Numbered from the stretch's first letter, positions 1 to 9,651 are shown. The stretch: DNA of 32,482 nucleotides from Campylobacterales bacterium (GCA_024277445.1 JAJRVE010000225.1:1-32482), one strand, 5' to 3'. Numbers and translations: made by a program. Notes: generated by a model from the sequence alone, not told the origin.

Positions 1-187
1 ATACGATTAGCATGCCGTAGCTCTCATGCTTCGTCGCACCAACAACACCAAACTGTGCCATCGCAATAAACAACCATCCCAAATAACGACGATAAGAATG
101 TCTAAACTGATACTTGTAAAACAGCGCACTCGATGTTAACGCCGTCTCACTATCATAGAGATAATGTGACACAATAGCCTTAGACAT
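1..187 (-). CDS. Partial hypothetical membrane protein (N-terminal part; continues beyond window start)
   Basis: Minus-strand frame from ATG at 187 stays open to base 1: MSKAIVSHYLYDSETALTSSALFYKYQFRHSYRRYLGWLFIAMAQFGVVGATKHESYGMLIV. The start overlaps the stop of the 180..791 ORF by 8 bp (translational coupling). Confidence 0.65.
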   Translation of the reverse strand, partial: MSKAIVSHYLYDSETALTSSALFYKYQFRHSYRRYLGWLFIAMAQFGVVGATKHESYGMLIV

Positions 188-791
188 GTTCTTCACACTC
201 TTTAATGATCAGACGCTCTTTGTCTAAAGCACCCTCTTCGACTAAAGCATCAATCATAGCTAGCGTCTCTTCATACTTTTTCTCAAAAATTGCACTGTTT
301 TTAGCATAGACTTTCTGCTGTTTTTTAGCATACCACCAGGCAATAAACACTGAAGATCCAAAGAGTGTATAAAGCTCCCACTGCCACTCTTTTAAGTTAA
401 GTAAAATAATAAAGTACTGCACTGAAAAGAGCACAATAAACTCGATGGAAAAGATGATAACCAAGGTTGAACTCTGCTCAAAATCTAGGGTGTATTTTTC
501 CAGAGCTCTTAATTGGGCAAGATTAGTGTTTATCTCTTCTGCACGTTTTTTTACCTCACCTTCTAGGTCTGCTGTCTCAATATCACGTAGATGAATGTTA
601 CTCACGTTGTACTCAACATTGATCTGTTTATACTCTTCTAAAATCTTGGGTTCTGTCTCTAAAAGCGTTCGGATTTCTGCTTCTGCCACACGTTTTTTGC
701 CAAGAAAATTTTGCACATCTTGTAAAACCAGGTCATACAGACCCACATTTTTAATCTCTAATGCGACACGATCAAGATAGACCATCATCAC
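180..791 (-). CDS. Hypothetical coiled-coil protein with two central transmembrane segments
   Basis: 203-aa ORF; charged helical N-terminus; hydrophobic stretches SSTLVIIFSIEFIVLFSVQYFIILL and LYTLFGSSVFIAWWYA. Confidence 0.7.
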   Translation of the reverse strand: MMMVYLDRVALEIKNVGLYDLVLQDVQNFLGKKRVAEAEIRTLLETEPKILEEYKQINVEYNVSNIHLRDIETADLEGEVKKRAEEINTNLAQLRALEKYTLDFEQSSTLVIIFSIEFIVLFSVQYFIILLNLKEWQWELYTLFGSSVFIAWWYAKKQQKVYAKNSAIFEKKYEETLAMIDALVEEGALDKERLIIKECEEHV

Positions 792-892
792 TCTCCTTTT
801 AAAACTTTTTAGAGAGCTTGGCTAATAAGCTCTCGGAAAATTTTATGTTGCTTGCCTCATATTTTGGGAATGAGGCCCAACCACAGCAGAAT

Positions 893-2572
893 CTATGCTT
901 TTGCAGGCACAGGTTCTAGTTCTTCCTCTTCTTCAAGACCATAACTTGCAATATCATTTTTCGCTGGTAAAAAAATCCCAATAAGCCCCTTGAGACCCAC
1001 CGACATAATGATGTTAAACAAGAAGATGACCCAAGCACTTAAAAGCATCGTTCCGAAGATAGCCGCTAAGGTCATATAGGTACTAAACTCACCATTTAAG
1101 TACATATGACGACGTAACATTCCATCAAGTCCTGCCATACCCATAAATGCACCCATACCGATACCACCGATAAGTTGTAACCAGAAGTGGATGTTTGCTA
1201 GTTTCTGACTCCATAACTTTGCATTGTTTGTGACAATTGGAAAGAGGACATACACCACACTATAAAGGGTCATCGTCAAACCAACCAAGATCGCGATATG
1301 TACGTGTGCACCAATAATCCACTGTGTGTTATGAAGGACACGGTTCATCGCCATATCGGCTTGAATGATACCAGCAGGCACTGCCAGACCAAAACCTACA
1401 AGACCACCTAGGAGGTACTTTAACTCATTGGTCATTTTAAGTGGACGTGCCTTCCAAAGTGTCATCAAGGTGATGAATAGCGCAAGTCCCTGTGTTAAAA
1501 GTTCAAACGCCGTAACCATCTCACCTGAAACCAGTTTCATCATCTCCGGCTGACCTTGGTCTGCTAAAAGGTGATGCGACCAGACCATCCAAGAAACAAG
1601 AAGTTCTAACATCAGCGCAGCACGTGCCACGTTTTCCATAAAGAGTTTTTGACCTGTAATAATGGTCGCAAGAAGGTACCATGAACCCGCTACATAAATG
1701 AGTACAAGTCCATCTGCCACAAGGTCAAGACCCCACCAAAACCAGTTTTTGTAAAGAAGGGCATCGACCGCATGAACATCCCAGTTTAACCCGCCAGCAT
1801 CTGCTAATAGATAGACTAAGACCAAGATACCCGCACTTAAGATGACCAGTGCATCTAAGAACGTATCCACCGTACCACGGAAGATGGCGACAACAGGAAG
1901 CGAGAGTGCCGGCTCTTTTGTGTAAGGCTGACGTCCTGTTAACTTGTGAAAGAGGTTAAAGAGACCATCAATACCAAAACCAGAGATTAAAAGCTCTTTT
2001 GTTGTCTTGTTTTTATGGATCCCTACACGTGCAAAAATGGTTGCATAGATGTTATAGATAAACCCAAGTGTTCCAATCATAATCATCGCAACACCTAACA
2101 CAAAAACGATCCCACCAATAATCTTAAACTGCTCTGTATCTGCAGGCAGTGGCCAATAAAGCGTATACAGCGGTGCATACTGCCAAACAAAGGCAGCAAT
2201 CCACGAGGTTGCCGTACCCACCGTAATCATAATCCAAACAAAGTTCGCCAACTTAATGCTAAAGAGTGGCTTCTTCGTCAAATAAGGGATTAAGAACATG
2301 AAGGCTGCAAATACCAACTGGTAGGTCGAACCAAAGATTCCAACAATCGGGTGTACCGTCATAATAGAAAAATAATGTTCAGGTTGTGCATGAACAGGCG
2401 GAATACTCGGTACCACCGTTGCCACACGCATGATCATCCCCTCTATGGCCGCAAGACCATAAAAGAGAAAGGACATCACCACTGCACGAAGAGTGACCTT
2501 CTGTAAGGCACTCAAACTATCAACATCAAACTTGCCATCGGCTCCGTGGATAAGATCGCTCATAAAACTCAT
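893..2572 (-). CDS. Heme-copper oxidase superfamily subunit I, NO-reductase-like (gNOR-like)
   Basis: 559 aa, about 12-14 TM; HPIVGIFGSTYQ (helix II), SWMVWSHHLLADQG (helix VII HH) and HNTQWIIGAHVHIAI (helix X H-x-H); helix VI reads NWFWWGLDLVADG rather than canonical GHPEVY. Confidence 0.85.
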   Translation of the reverse strand: MSFMSDLIHGADGKFDVDSLSALQKVTLRAVVMSFLFYGLAAIEGMIMRVATVVPSIPPVHAQPEHYFSIMTVHPIVGIFGSTYQLVFAAFMFLIPYLTKKPLFSIKLANFVWIMITVGTATSWIAAFVWQYAPLYTLYWPLPADTEQFKIIGGIVFVLGVAMIMIGTLGFIYNIYATIFARVGIHKNKTTKELLISGFGIDGLFNLFHKLTGRQPYTKEPALSLPVVAIFRGTVDTFLDALVILSAGILVLVYLLADAGGLNWDVHAVDALLYKNWFWWGLDLVADGLVLIYVAGSWYLLATIITGQKLFMENVARAALMLELLVSWMVWSHHLLADQGQPEMMKLVSGEMVTAFELLTQGLALFITLMTLWKARPLKMTNELKYLLGGLVGFGLAVPAGIIQADMAMNRVLHNTQWIIGAHVHIAILVGLTMTLYSVVYVLFPIVTNNAKLWSQKLANIHFWLQLIGGIGMGAFMGMAGLDGMLRRHMYLNGEFSTYMTLAAIFGTMLLSAWVIFLFNIIMSVGLKGLIGIFLPAKNDIASYGLEEEEELEPVPAKA

Positions 2573-3168
2573 TTGGCACCCCCTTCTAACATTGCTACTT
2601 TACGTTGACAACCCCTTACTTCAACCGCATCAGGAACGAACATGGCGTTACCTGCTGGACCAGAATACTCTGTTGACATCAGATCAAACACACCATTATG
2701 GTTAAAGGTCCACAAAAGATCATTTTTAGAGCCAGGGTTCACCTGCATCTGTGTCACCATAGAGCCATCCTTTCTAAAAAGACCAAAACCATACGTCAAG
2801 TCACTACTCACCACATCAAACATCACCTTCTCACCACAAGCGATCAAAATCTTCTCTTTTGGCATGCTATAGTGGTGCTTTGCTATCGAGATATGGTAGG
2901 TTTTGTCTGGGGTAATCTCATGACGTGTTAGATCTTCAGAGACCCAAGGTACCGTGTTGTAGGTAAAAATGTGGTGTCCCACTCCTCCCGCTACTAAGAA
3001 CGCCATGTAGGTGTAAAAGGGTATTCGTACCACCGCCTTAGCCTTCTCCTTTTTTGTAAGGTTATACGCGAACCATGCTATGACCGAAATGATCATAAAC
3101 GAGTAAATGGTATAGGCCATCCAGTGAAACTGTAATAGCTCTATCGAATTTGAGAAACTCATTATCAC
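2569..3168 (-). CDS. Heme-copper oxidase subunit II-like cupredoxin protein lacking CuA ligands
   Basis: 199 aa, two N-terminal TM then a cupredoxin-like domain; overlaps subunit I by 4 bp (ATGA); SSDLTYGFGL and GVFDLMSTEYSGPAGNAMF align to CuA motif regions but lack the Cys/His ligands. Confidence 0.8.
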   Translation of the reverse strand: MIMSFSNSIELLQFHWMAYTIYSFMIISVIAWFAYNLTKKEKAKAVVRIPFYTYMAFLVAGGVGHHIFTYNTVPWVSEDLTRHEITPDKTYHISIAKHHYSMPKEKILIACGEKVMFDVVSSDLTYGFGLFRKDGSMVTQMQVNPGSKNDLLWTFNHNGVFDLMSTEYSGPAGNAMFVPDAVEVRGCQRKVAMLEGGAK

Positions 3169-3227
3169 TACCTTTCTATAGTATAAATATGAATGAACAT
3201 TTTAAAAGAAAAGCAGATGAAAAAAAA

Positions 3228-3241
3228 TTGACACAAATCAA
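3228..3241 (-). promoter_or_regulatory. Putative FNR/CRP-family binding site upstream of the NOR-like operon
   Basis: TTGACACAAATCAA (minus strand TTGATTTGTGTCAA), close to FNR consensus TTGAT-N4-ATCAA. A candidate -10 TAAAAT on the minus strand (3204..3199) places the box near -41.5/-42.5. Confidence 0.6.
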
Positions 3242-3433
3242 TAAAACATCAAGTAAGTGATTATTATTTAATCAATTTACAGTATTGTTTATATTCAAAG
3301 CTAGAAATATAGTAATAAATTACGATAAAAGCTCTATTTGAAGTATTAAACTCAATAAACAATAAGGTGAAATAATAGGCAGTTGATTGATAAAATTTAA
3401 GAGTACAAAGCTACATGTCAGCAGAATAGATCG

Positions 3434-3961
3434 CTAACTAAAACCAAACTCTTTTTCAGTTTTAATAGACTTTTTTAAAGCAAAGACACCAATGTACTCT
3501 ATCTTTTCGACTTCGTATTCGCCTCTACCATTGGGCAGATCAAGGCTAAACTCATCTCCAACCTCTTTACCAAGCATCTTTTTAGAAAGCGGTGCATGCA
3601 CCGTAATGAGACCATTTTCAGGCTCGCTCTCATACGTCCCACAGATCGTATAGACCTCTTCTTCATCGCTATTTAGGTTAAGCAAGGTGATCGTCGCACC
3701 AAAATGCATGCGGGTATGTTCAAGGGTAGAGGGGTCAATAATCTGCGTTTTGTGAAGTAGGTTTTGAAGGAAGAATAGACGTTTATCTATATGGCGTAGT
3801 TTCTCTTTAGCCGCATGGTAATCTGCGTTTTCACTACGATCACCCAAGGCAGCTGCGATCTCTTTTTCACGGCTTACTTTTGGTTTTTCAACCTCTTTAA
3901 GGTACTTAAACTCTTTGGTTAAAAGGTCAAACCCTTCTTGGGTGATGGGTTCTATGGACAA
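3434..3961 (-). CDS. greA: Transcript cleavage/elongation factor GreA
   Basis: 175 aa; GDRSENADYHAAKEKLRHID tip motif (cf. GDLSENAEYHAAKE) and a GreA/GreB C-terminal domain. Confidence 0.85.
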   Translation of the reverse strand: MSIEPITQEGFDLLTKEFKYLKEVEKPKVSREKEIAAALGDRSENADYHAAKEKLRHIDKRLFFLQNLLHKTQIIDPSTLEHTRMHFGATITLLNLNSDEEEVYTICGTYESEPENGLITVHAPLSKKMLGKEVGDEFSLDLPNGRGEYEVEKIEYIGVFALKKSIKTEKEFGFS

Positions 3962-4288
3962 CTATTTGTCAAACCCAAGGATATAAAATGTATTTTTACC
4001 TTCGACTTGTTTCAGTGCGACCTTATATTTGTCAGCAAAACGATCCACTTTTTCGATCGCCTCTTGTGTACGTTCAGGACTCGGTGCTTCGATCTTGATC
4101 TTGAAGTAGTCTTCACTGTTAGACATCGCAACATGCGAATCATCGACTTTAAGGTGTTCGTGAAGATCTAAAATATGTTTTTGGATCTTCTCAAAAGAGT
4201 TGGTGTTAGTGACAATTCTGTCGAATTGACTTAATAGTGCTTCATTGGGTGCATATCCAAGCTGTTTTAGCATCGCTTCGTTGTTCAT
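3962..4288 (-). CDS. Conserved hypothetical protein
   Basis: 108-aa ORF immediately upstream of greA, same strand, no gap. Confidence 0.7.
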   Translation of the reverse strand: MNNEAMLKQLGYAPNEALLSQFDRIVTNTNSFEKIQKHILDLHEHLKVDDSHVAMSNSEDYFKIKIEAPSPERTQEAIEKVDRFADKYKVALKQVEGKNTFYILGFDK

Positions 4289-4352
4289 GGTCCTACCTAG
4301 TATTTTGTTGAAATTATTCTAGCATAGAAGTTATTTACTCTAAAGCCTATGA

Positions 4353-5336
4353 CTAAAAAGGTTCAAACAAGAGGTGATATTGACGCTTTGTAGAACCTTT
4401 AGCCAAACATGCTTTGTACGCGTTAGCATAGACCTCGCCCTCTTTACTTTTGCCATAATAGTTTGCCAAGACACGGTTCACATCACAGACCTTTGTCGCT
4501 TTTTTATACCATTGAAGTGCTTTTTGTGGATTGTGCTGAACACCTTGTCCGTTGGCATAGAGTTCACCTGCCATCTGTGCACCAATAGCACTTCCACCCT
4601 CTGCCGCTTTTAAGATCAACTGAACACCATAATCAATACGGCGCAAGTTACGTGGACCAATAATATGCAGTTTTCCTAACTTTGCTGTGGCATCTAAATT
4701 TCCTAGCGCAGAGGCATCTCGATAATACTCTAAGGCTACATTGAGCGCATTGCCTGTCTGAGGCGCTACCATCAGAGTGTCTACTGTGTAGTTACTACGC
4801 CAGTAAGCATCGCCCATCAGCTCTTTTGCTTTAGCGTCACCTTTACGCGCGGCTTGGTTCGTTAAGTAGAGTGCTATCTTGAGATCAGGATGAACGATAC
4901 GATCATAATAGTAAAGTTCTGCCAAGAGCAGATACTCTTTAGCGGATGATTCGTCACGATTATGAGAGAGATCACGACTAACATTCATCAATGCATCACG
5001 AAGGTCACTTTTAGGCGCGTTGATCAAGTTTTCCATCACCTTCTCATAGTCTTTACGGTTTTGTGCCTGAGCAAAAGCGATAATAGCAACACCCAAAGCG
5101 CCCTTACCATCGTTTTTAACAGAACGCTTCAACCATGTCTTAGCCTCTTTAGTCGACCCTTTGGCATAGTAAAGCAACCCAAGATCGTACATAGCCGGTA
5201 TCTCTCCTTGCATGGCATGGGTACGGGCATACGAGATGGCACGAGCAACATCACCCTTATCAAATGCTTTTTGCATCAAAGCATAGTCACTACCAAACAG
5301 AGAGATAGCACTTATTAAAATCAATAAAACTTTCAT
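4353..5336 (-). CDS. SEL1-like/TPR repeat exported protein
   Basis: 327 aa; N-terminal signal peptide MKVLLILISAISLFGSDYA; repeats such as GNLDATAKLGKLHIIGPRNL and GSAIGAQMAGELYANGQGVQHNPQKALQWYKKA. Confidence 0.85.
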   Translation of the reverse strand: MKVLLILISAISLFGSDYALMQKAFDKGDVARAISYARTHAMQGEIPAMYDLGLLYYAKGSTKEAKTWLKRSVKNDGKGALGVAIIAFAQAQNRKDYEKVMENLINAPKSDLRDALMNVSRDLSHNRDESSAKEYLLLAELYYYDRIVHPDLKIALYLTNQAARKGDAKAKELMGDAYWRSNYTVDTLMVAPQTGNALNVALEYYRDASALGNLDATAKLGKLHIIGPRNLRRIDYGVQLILKAAEGGSAIGAQMAGELYANGQGVQHNPQKALQWYKKATKVCDVNRVLANYYGKSKEGEVYANAYKACLAKGSTKRQYHLLFEPF

Positions 5337-5364
5337 ATATTTTCCTCAGAATTCATTTCTTAGT

Positions 5365-5370
5365 TATAAT
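5365..5370 (+). promoter_or_regulatory. -10 element for rnr-holA
   Basis: TATAAT 35 bp upstream of the rnr start. Confidence 0.5.
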
Positions 5371-5404
5371 ACATCAAATAAAGAAATATGGATAATAAAC
5401 TTAC

Positions 5405-7360
5405 GTGAAAAACCTACTTATACGACTTACACTAGGGCTTTATGAACAAGATATCTCCGATGAAGAGATGAAACAGGTACAGACATGGCTTACTCAGGGA
5501 TATCTTGTCAAAGAAGAGAAACGCTACCGACTTCCTTCAAAGTACCGCGCGGGTACCATCATGATGACACAAGGTGCTTCAGGTTATCTACAAGTAGTGG
5601 GCGCTAATGTACGCGACCTCTATATCGATGAGCACTCCTTAAACGGTGCTAAACACGGTGATCTTGTTATTGCCCAACGTCTTATGGGTAAACGTGGTAC
5701 ACCAAGTGCAAAAGTGGTTGAAGTCATTGGAAAAGCGGAGAGTTATAGCGTGGCCATTCTCACCACCAAAGAGGGTAAAAAGAGCTTTGTCGACATACGA
5801 AACAGTCATCCTGCTGGCATCGAACTCACAGAAGAAGCACTTCTAAGCTACAAGGAGGGTGACCTTGTTAAAGTCAACAACCAAGATGGCACCATCATGG
5901 AGACACTTGGCAACATTAGTGATCCGCTTGTGGATGAGAAGATCGTCTTAGCACAGTTCAACAAACATGATGAATTTGAAGATGATGTCATCGCCTTAGC
6001 AGAGAGTTTTGACAAAAATGTTGATGCTTCTTTGTATCCCGATCGTAAAGACTTAAGAGAACTTCCGTTTTGTACCATCGACCCCGTTACAGCAAAAGAT
6101 TTTGATGATGCTATCTGTTATCTTCCTGAGAAGAACATTCTTTATGTCGCTATAGCCGATGTAAGTGCCTATGTAGAGCCTTTTGGCGCCATCGATGCCG
6201 AAGCCATCTACCGTAGTTTTTCCATCTATCTACCGCATCGTTCTATCCCGATGTTGCCGCGCCAACTCTCTGAGACCCTCTGTTCGTTACAAGCCCATGT
6301 TGATCGGCTTGCTTTTGTCTTTGAACTGCATATGGACGGGACTAAAGTCAAACATACTGAACTTTATGAAGCTATTATTCATTCCAAAAGACGTTTTACT
6401 TATGAAGATATCGATGCCTTTTATGAGGGGCAATTAACAGCTAAAAATAGCGATGAAGAGCTTGTCTTAGCTAACCTTATCGAACTTCGTAAACTCACCG
6501 ATGCCCTACGTGAAGAGCGTCTTAAAGTTGGTTACGACTTTCACTCTGAAGAGCTTAGTATGCAACTCGATGAGAAGCAGAACCTCATCGCCACAACAAC
6601 CAGTGAAGAGACCCCTTCACATGGTCTCATTGAAGACTGTATGCTGTTAGCAAACAAAGCAGCAGCCGCGCGTTATACCCATGGTGTTTTTCGTATCCAC
6701 GAGCAGTCGAGTCCTACGAAGCTCCAAAGTCTCTACCAAGAACTCGCAGGTATTGGTCTTATCGTCGAACCAAAAGAGTCAATGAAAGAGACCATTGACT
6801 TTATCCAGGCTGAGGCAGCCAAACGAGACTTGGTCAGCGAAGTAGACACCCTCATCATCCGCGCGCAGATGCAAGCACGTTACGCGCCAGACAATGTCGG
6901 ACACTTTGGACTCGGTTTTGAAGCCTATACCCACTTCACCTCCCCTATCCGTCGTTACGCTGATCTTATTGTGCACCGTCATCTCAAAGCACTGCTTGCC
7001 CATGACACGGAAGAGAGTTCTTACGTCTTACGCAACATTGACGCCCTCTGTTTTAGCATCAGTGAAAAAGAGCGTGAAGCATCAGCAATCGAAGTACGTT
7101 TTATGCAGCGTAAGTTTGCTCGTTGGGCAGCTGAGCACATCAATGAAGAGTTTAAAGCACGGGTTAACAGTACCGATCCTAGCTTTACAGCACAGATACT
7201 AGAGCCTATCCAAGGAGCTGAAGTCAACTTAAGTGTTGCCACCTCTGTCATGCTCTTTGATGATATCATCTTACGCATCGACGCGGTAGACATCGCCTCA
7301 GCACGCATCCATGCTTCGCTCGTTAAAAAGCTAGACAATGACCCCATGGAGTTAGTGTAG
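5405..7360 (+). CDS. rnr: Ribonuclease R / VacB family exoribonuclease II
   Basis: 651 aa, GTG start; RNB catalytic signature DPVTAKDFDDAICYLP, HRSIPMLPRQLSETLCSL, HFGLGFEAYTHFTSPIRRYADLIVHRHL. Confidence 0.93.
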   Translation: MKNLLIRLTLGLYEQDISDEEMKQVQTWLTQGYLVKEEKRYRLPSKYRAGTIMMTQGASGYLQVVGANVRDLYIDEHSLNGAKHGDLVIAQRLMGKRGTPSAKVVEVIGKAESYSVAILTTKEGKKSFVDIRNSHPAGIELTEEALLSYKEGDLVKVNNQDGTIMETLGNISDPLVDEKIVLAQFNKHDEFEDDVIALAESFDKNVDASLYPDRKDLRELPFCTIDPVTAKDFDDAICYLPEKNILYVAIADVSAYVEPFGAIDAEAIYRSFSIYLPHRSIPMLPRQLSETLCSLQAHVDRLAFVFELHMDGTKVKHTELYEAIIHSKRRFTYEDIDAFYEGQLTAKNSDEELVLANLIELRKLTDALREERLKVGYDFHSEELSMQLDEKQNLIATTTSEETPSHGLIEDCMLLANKAAAARYTHGVFRIHEQSSPTKLQSLYQELAGIGLIVEPKESMKETIDFIQAEAAKRDLVSEVDTLIIRAQMQARYAPDNVGHFGLGFEAYTHFTSPIRRYADLIVHRHLKALLAHDTEESSYVLRNIDALCFSISEKEREASAIEVRFMQRKFARWAAEHINEEFKARVNSTDPSFTAQILEPIQGAEVNLSVATSVMLFDDIILRIDAVDIASARIHASLVKKLDNDPMELV

Positions 7361-8329
7361 ATGTATCGTAAAGAGTTAGATAACCTCATGCGTGGTGGAC
7401 AAAACATCCCCGCCATCATGCTCTATGGTGAGAGCCATTTTCTCATTGATCATTACCTTAAGATCTTTAGCAACATAGAAGGGGCTAATGTCCTTAGTCT
7501 TTATCATGACGAGTATGACTTTGCCTCTGCCAAAGCACACCTTTCACAAGGATCACTTTTTGGCGACCAGAACCTACTCATCATCAAAAACGAGAAGAAA
7601 GTTCCTAAAAAAGAGCTCGACACCCTGCTCACCTTCATCAAGAAAAATCCTGACAACCGTTTTATCTACGCCTATTATGGTAGTGACATGAAAACGTCAG
7701 CGAAGGCTTTTAACAAGAAGTCAGGTGGCATTGAAGTGCGAATGTTTAACCCTTATGAGAGTGAAGCAAAGGCGATGTTACTGCAAGAGGCACAACGTCA
7801 AGGTCTCCAACTCGACAGCTACACCGCTTCACACCTCATCGACTCTCAAAATGGTGACTTGGCCCTTGCCTTTAATGAACTCTCTAAACTGGCCATCTTA
7901 AACCGCCCTATCTCTTCTAAAGATATCGATGCCTTAGTCTATGGTGTTGGTGAGGTCAAGATCGATCAGTTTATTAATCATCTTTTAGCCAAAAAAGATT
8001 TCCGGGAAGAGTTACAACATGTCTTAGAGAGTGGCGAAGATGAGATCCGCATCATCACTGCCATTAGCTCGTTTTTAACCCAACTTTACCTCTTTTATGC
8101 CCACATAAAGATCCACGGTATGGCTGATTCTCGTGCTATCTTAGGCTATAAGCTCCCTCGTAACATCGAACAAGAACGCGCACAACAGAGCATTCGTTTT
8201 AAACAGCACCAATACAATGAGATGATGAACCTGCTCTTAGAAAATGAGCTTAAGATGAAGTCAAGTGGAAAGATGGACAAGTCTGCTCTACTGCTTTCGA
8301 CATTGATCAAATTACAGAGCTATATTTAA
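7361..8329 (+). CDS. holA: DNA polymerase III subunit delta
   Basis: 322 aa; MLYGESHFLIDHYL, HolA-like organisation; starts directly after the rnr stop (TAGATG). Confidence 0.85.
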   Translation: MYRKELDNLMRGGQNIPAIMLYGESHFLIDHYLKIFSNIEGANVLSLYHDEYDFASAKAHLSQGSLFGDQNLLIIKNEKKVPKKELDTLLTFIKKNPDNRFIYAYYGSDMKTSAKAFNKKSGGIEVRMFNPYESEAKAMLLQEAQRQGLQLDSYTASHLIDSQNGDLALAFNELSKLAILNRPISSKDIDALVYGVGEVKIDQFINHLLAKKDFREELQHVLESGEDEIRIITAISSFLTQLYLFYAHIKIHGMADSRAILGYKLPRNIEQERAQQSIRFKQHQYNEMMNLLLENELKMKSSGKMDKSALLLSTLIKLQSYI

Positions 8330-8335
8330 CACGCA

Positions 8336-9592
8336 TTAAATCCTAATCTCTTGAAAGCGTGGTCGTCTCTCAACGACCTCATCCATACAGGTTTGGGCTA
8401 AGGTCTCAAGATAACGGTACCCCTCATTTTGATCATCACTGCATAAGTTAAGCATATCTTCCAAAAGAGCCCCAAAAGCACGCACTTCGATCTTCTCATA
8501 TAAACTGTTCGCTTTGTCATAAAAACTCGCTGCACCAAAGTCTCCAAAATAGATGTGATGATCTTCTCTGTCTATTAAAATATTATGCGCATACAGATCG
8601 CCATGCATGAGACCTCGGTTATGAAGGTGCTCTGCTGCAGAGACCATAGCACGAGCAACACTGTAAATCGTCTCAAGGCTAAAACGTGTACATTTGGCAA
8701 AGGTATCACGGGTACAGGTCTCAAAGTTAGGGGCGAGTCCGAGGTTCTCATAATGTGAAGGAACCAGTTCTAAGACCAAGCCCAACTTTTCATCGCCTTC
8801 TATCCGAGCATGCACACTAATAAGATGCGGGTGTGCTCCTGTACTCATGTAAGCGTTCATCTCATCATGGGCATAACCATCACTCGTCACCGCGCCTTTA
8901 AAGAGCTTAACCGCCACCTCTTTTGCCGCTTCTTTGTCATGTGCCTTGTAGATCTCACCTGAAGCCCCCTCCCCTAACAGCTCACTCATCTCCAAACTCT
9001 CATACGCGACTTCAGGTAGTGCTGACTTAGGTGAAATGGAACATGGGTTTCCAGAAAAGGCGAGCCATGCCAACTTTGGCAAACGCAGTAACCACTCTGG
9101 TAGTACTTCAAACTGATTTGCTGAGAGACGAATCAATTCTAACTCTCGACAGTTAGCCATCTCTTCAGGCAAAGTAGTCAATTGATTACCCGCTAAGGGA
9201 AACTTACGCATCTTGGTTAGTTTGCCTATGGAATGCGGCAAGGCCTTAAGTCTGTTATCTGTCAGTATCAACCAGCTAATACCAAGAGGTAAAATATCTT
9301 CATCAAAGTGTTCTATCTGATTACCCTTCATGCCGAGCATATAAAGTTTTTCACACTGTTTAAAGGCATGAGGAAGATGATTAAAACGGTTAAAAGAGAA
9401 AAATGCGATCTTTAGGTTTTTAAGCACACTAAGGTCAGGTAGTTCAGTTAGTTTGTTATGACTAAGATCCAAGACTTCCAAGGTGTCTGCCAAGGTAAAA
9501 ATCTCTTGTGGAAAAGAGGTTAGACCTTCTGAGATCGTCAGTTGCGTGACTCCGAGTAGCTTTCCAGATCTGAGTTGTTCTAAAGTCTGCAT
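8336..9592 (-). CDS. Leucine-rich repeat protein fused to a Ser/Thr protein-kinase-like domain
   Basis: 418 aa; N-terminal LRRs (LEVLDLSHNKLTELPDL..., LELIRLSANQFEVLPEWLLRLPKL); C-terminal kinase: GEGASGEIYKA, EVAVKLF, HGDLYAHNILI, FGDFGAAS. Confidence 0.9.
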   Translation of the reverse strand: MQTLEQLRSGKLLGVTQLTISEGLTSFPQEIFTLADTLEVLDLSHNKLTELPDLSVLKNLKIAFFSFNRFNHLPHAFKQCEKLYMLGMKGNQIEHFDEDILPLGISWLILTDNRLKALPHSIGKLTKMRKFPLAGNQLTTLPEEMANCRELELIRLSANQFEVLPEWLLRLPKLAWLAFSGNPCSISPKSALPEVAYESLEMSELLGEGASGEIYKAHDKEAAKEVAVKLFKGAVTSDGYAHDEMNAYMSTGAHPHLISVHARIEGDEKLGLVLELVPSHYENLGLAPNFETCTRDTFAKCTRFSLETIYSVARAMVSAAEHLHNRGLMHGDLYAHNILIDREDHHIYFGDFGAASFYDKANSLYEKIEVRAFGALLEDMLNLCSDDQNEGYRYLETLAQTCMDEVVERRPRFQEIRI

Positions 9593-9645
9593 GGTTCTCT
9601 TTTTTCTGAAATCTTAACCAAAACTCTCTTCAAGCCCTTACAAAG

Positions 9646-9651
9646 TATAAT
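9646..9651 (+). promoter_or_regulatory. -10 element for the ABC-F gene
   Basis: TATAAT about 20 bp upstream of the start codon. Confidence 0.45.
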
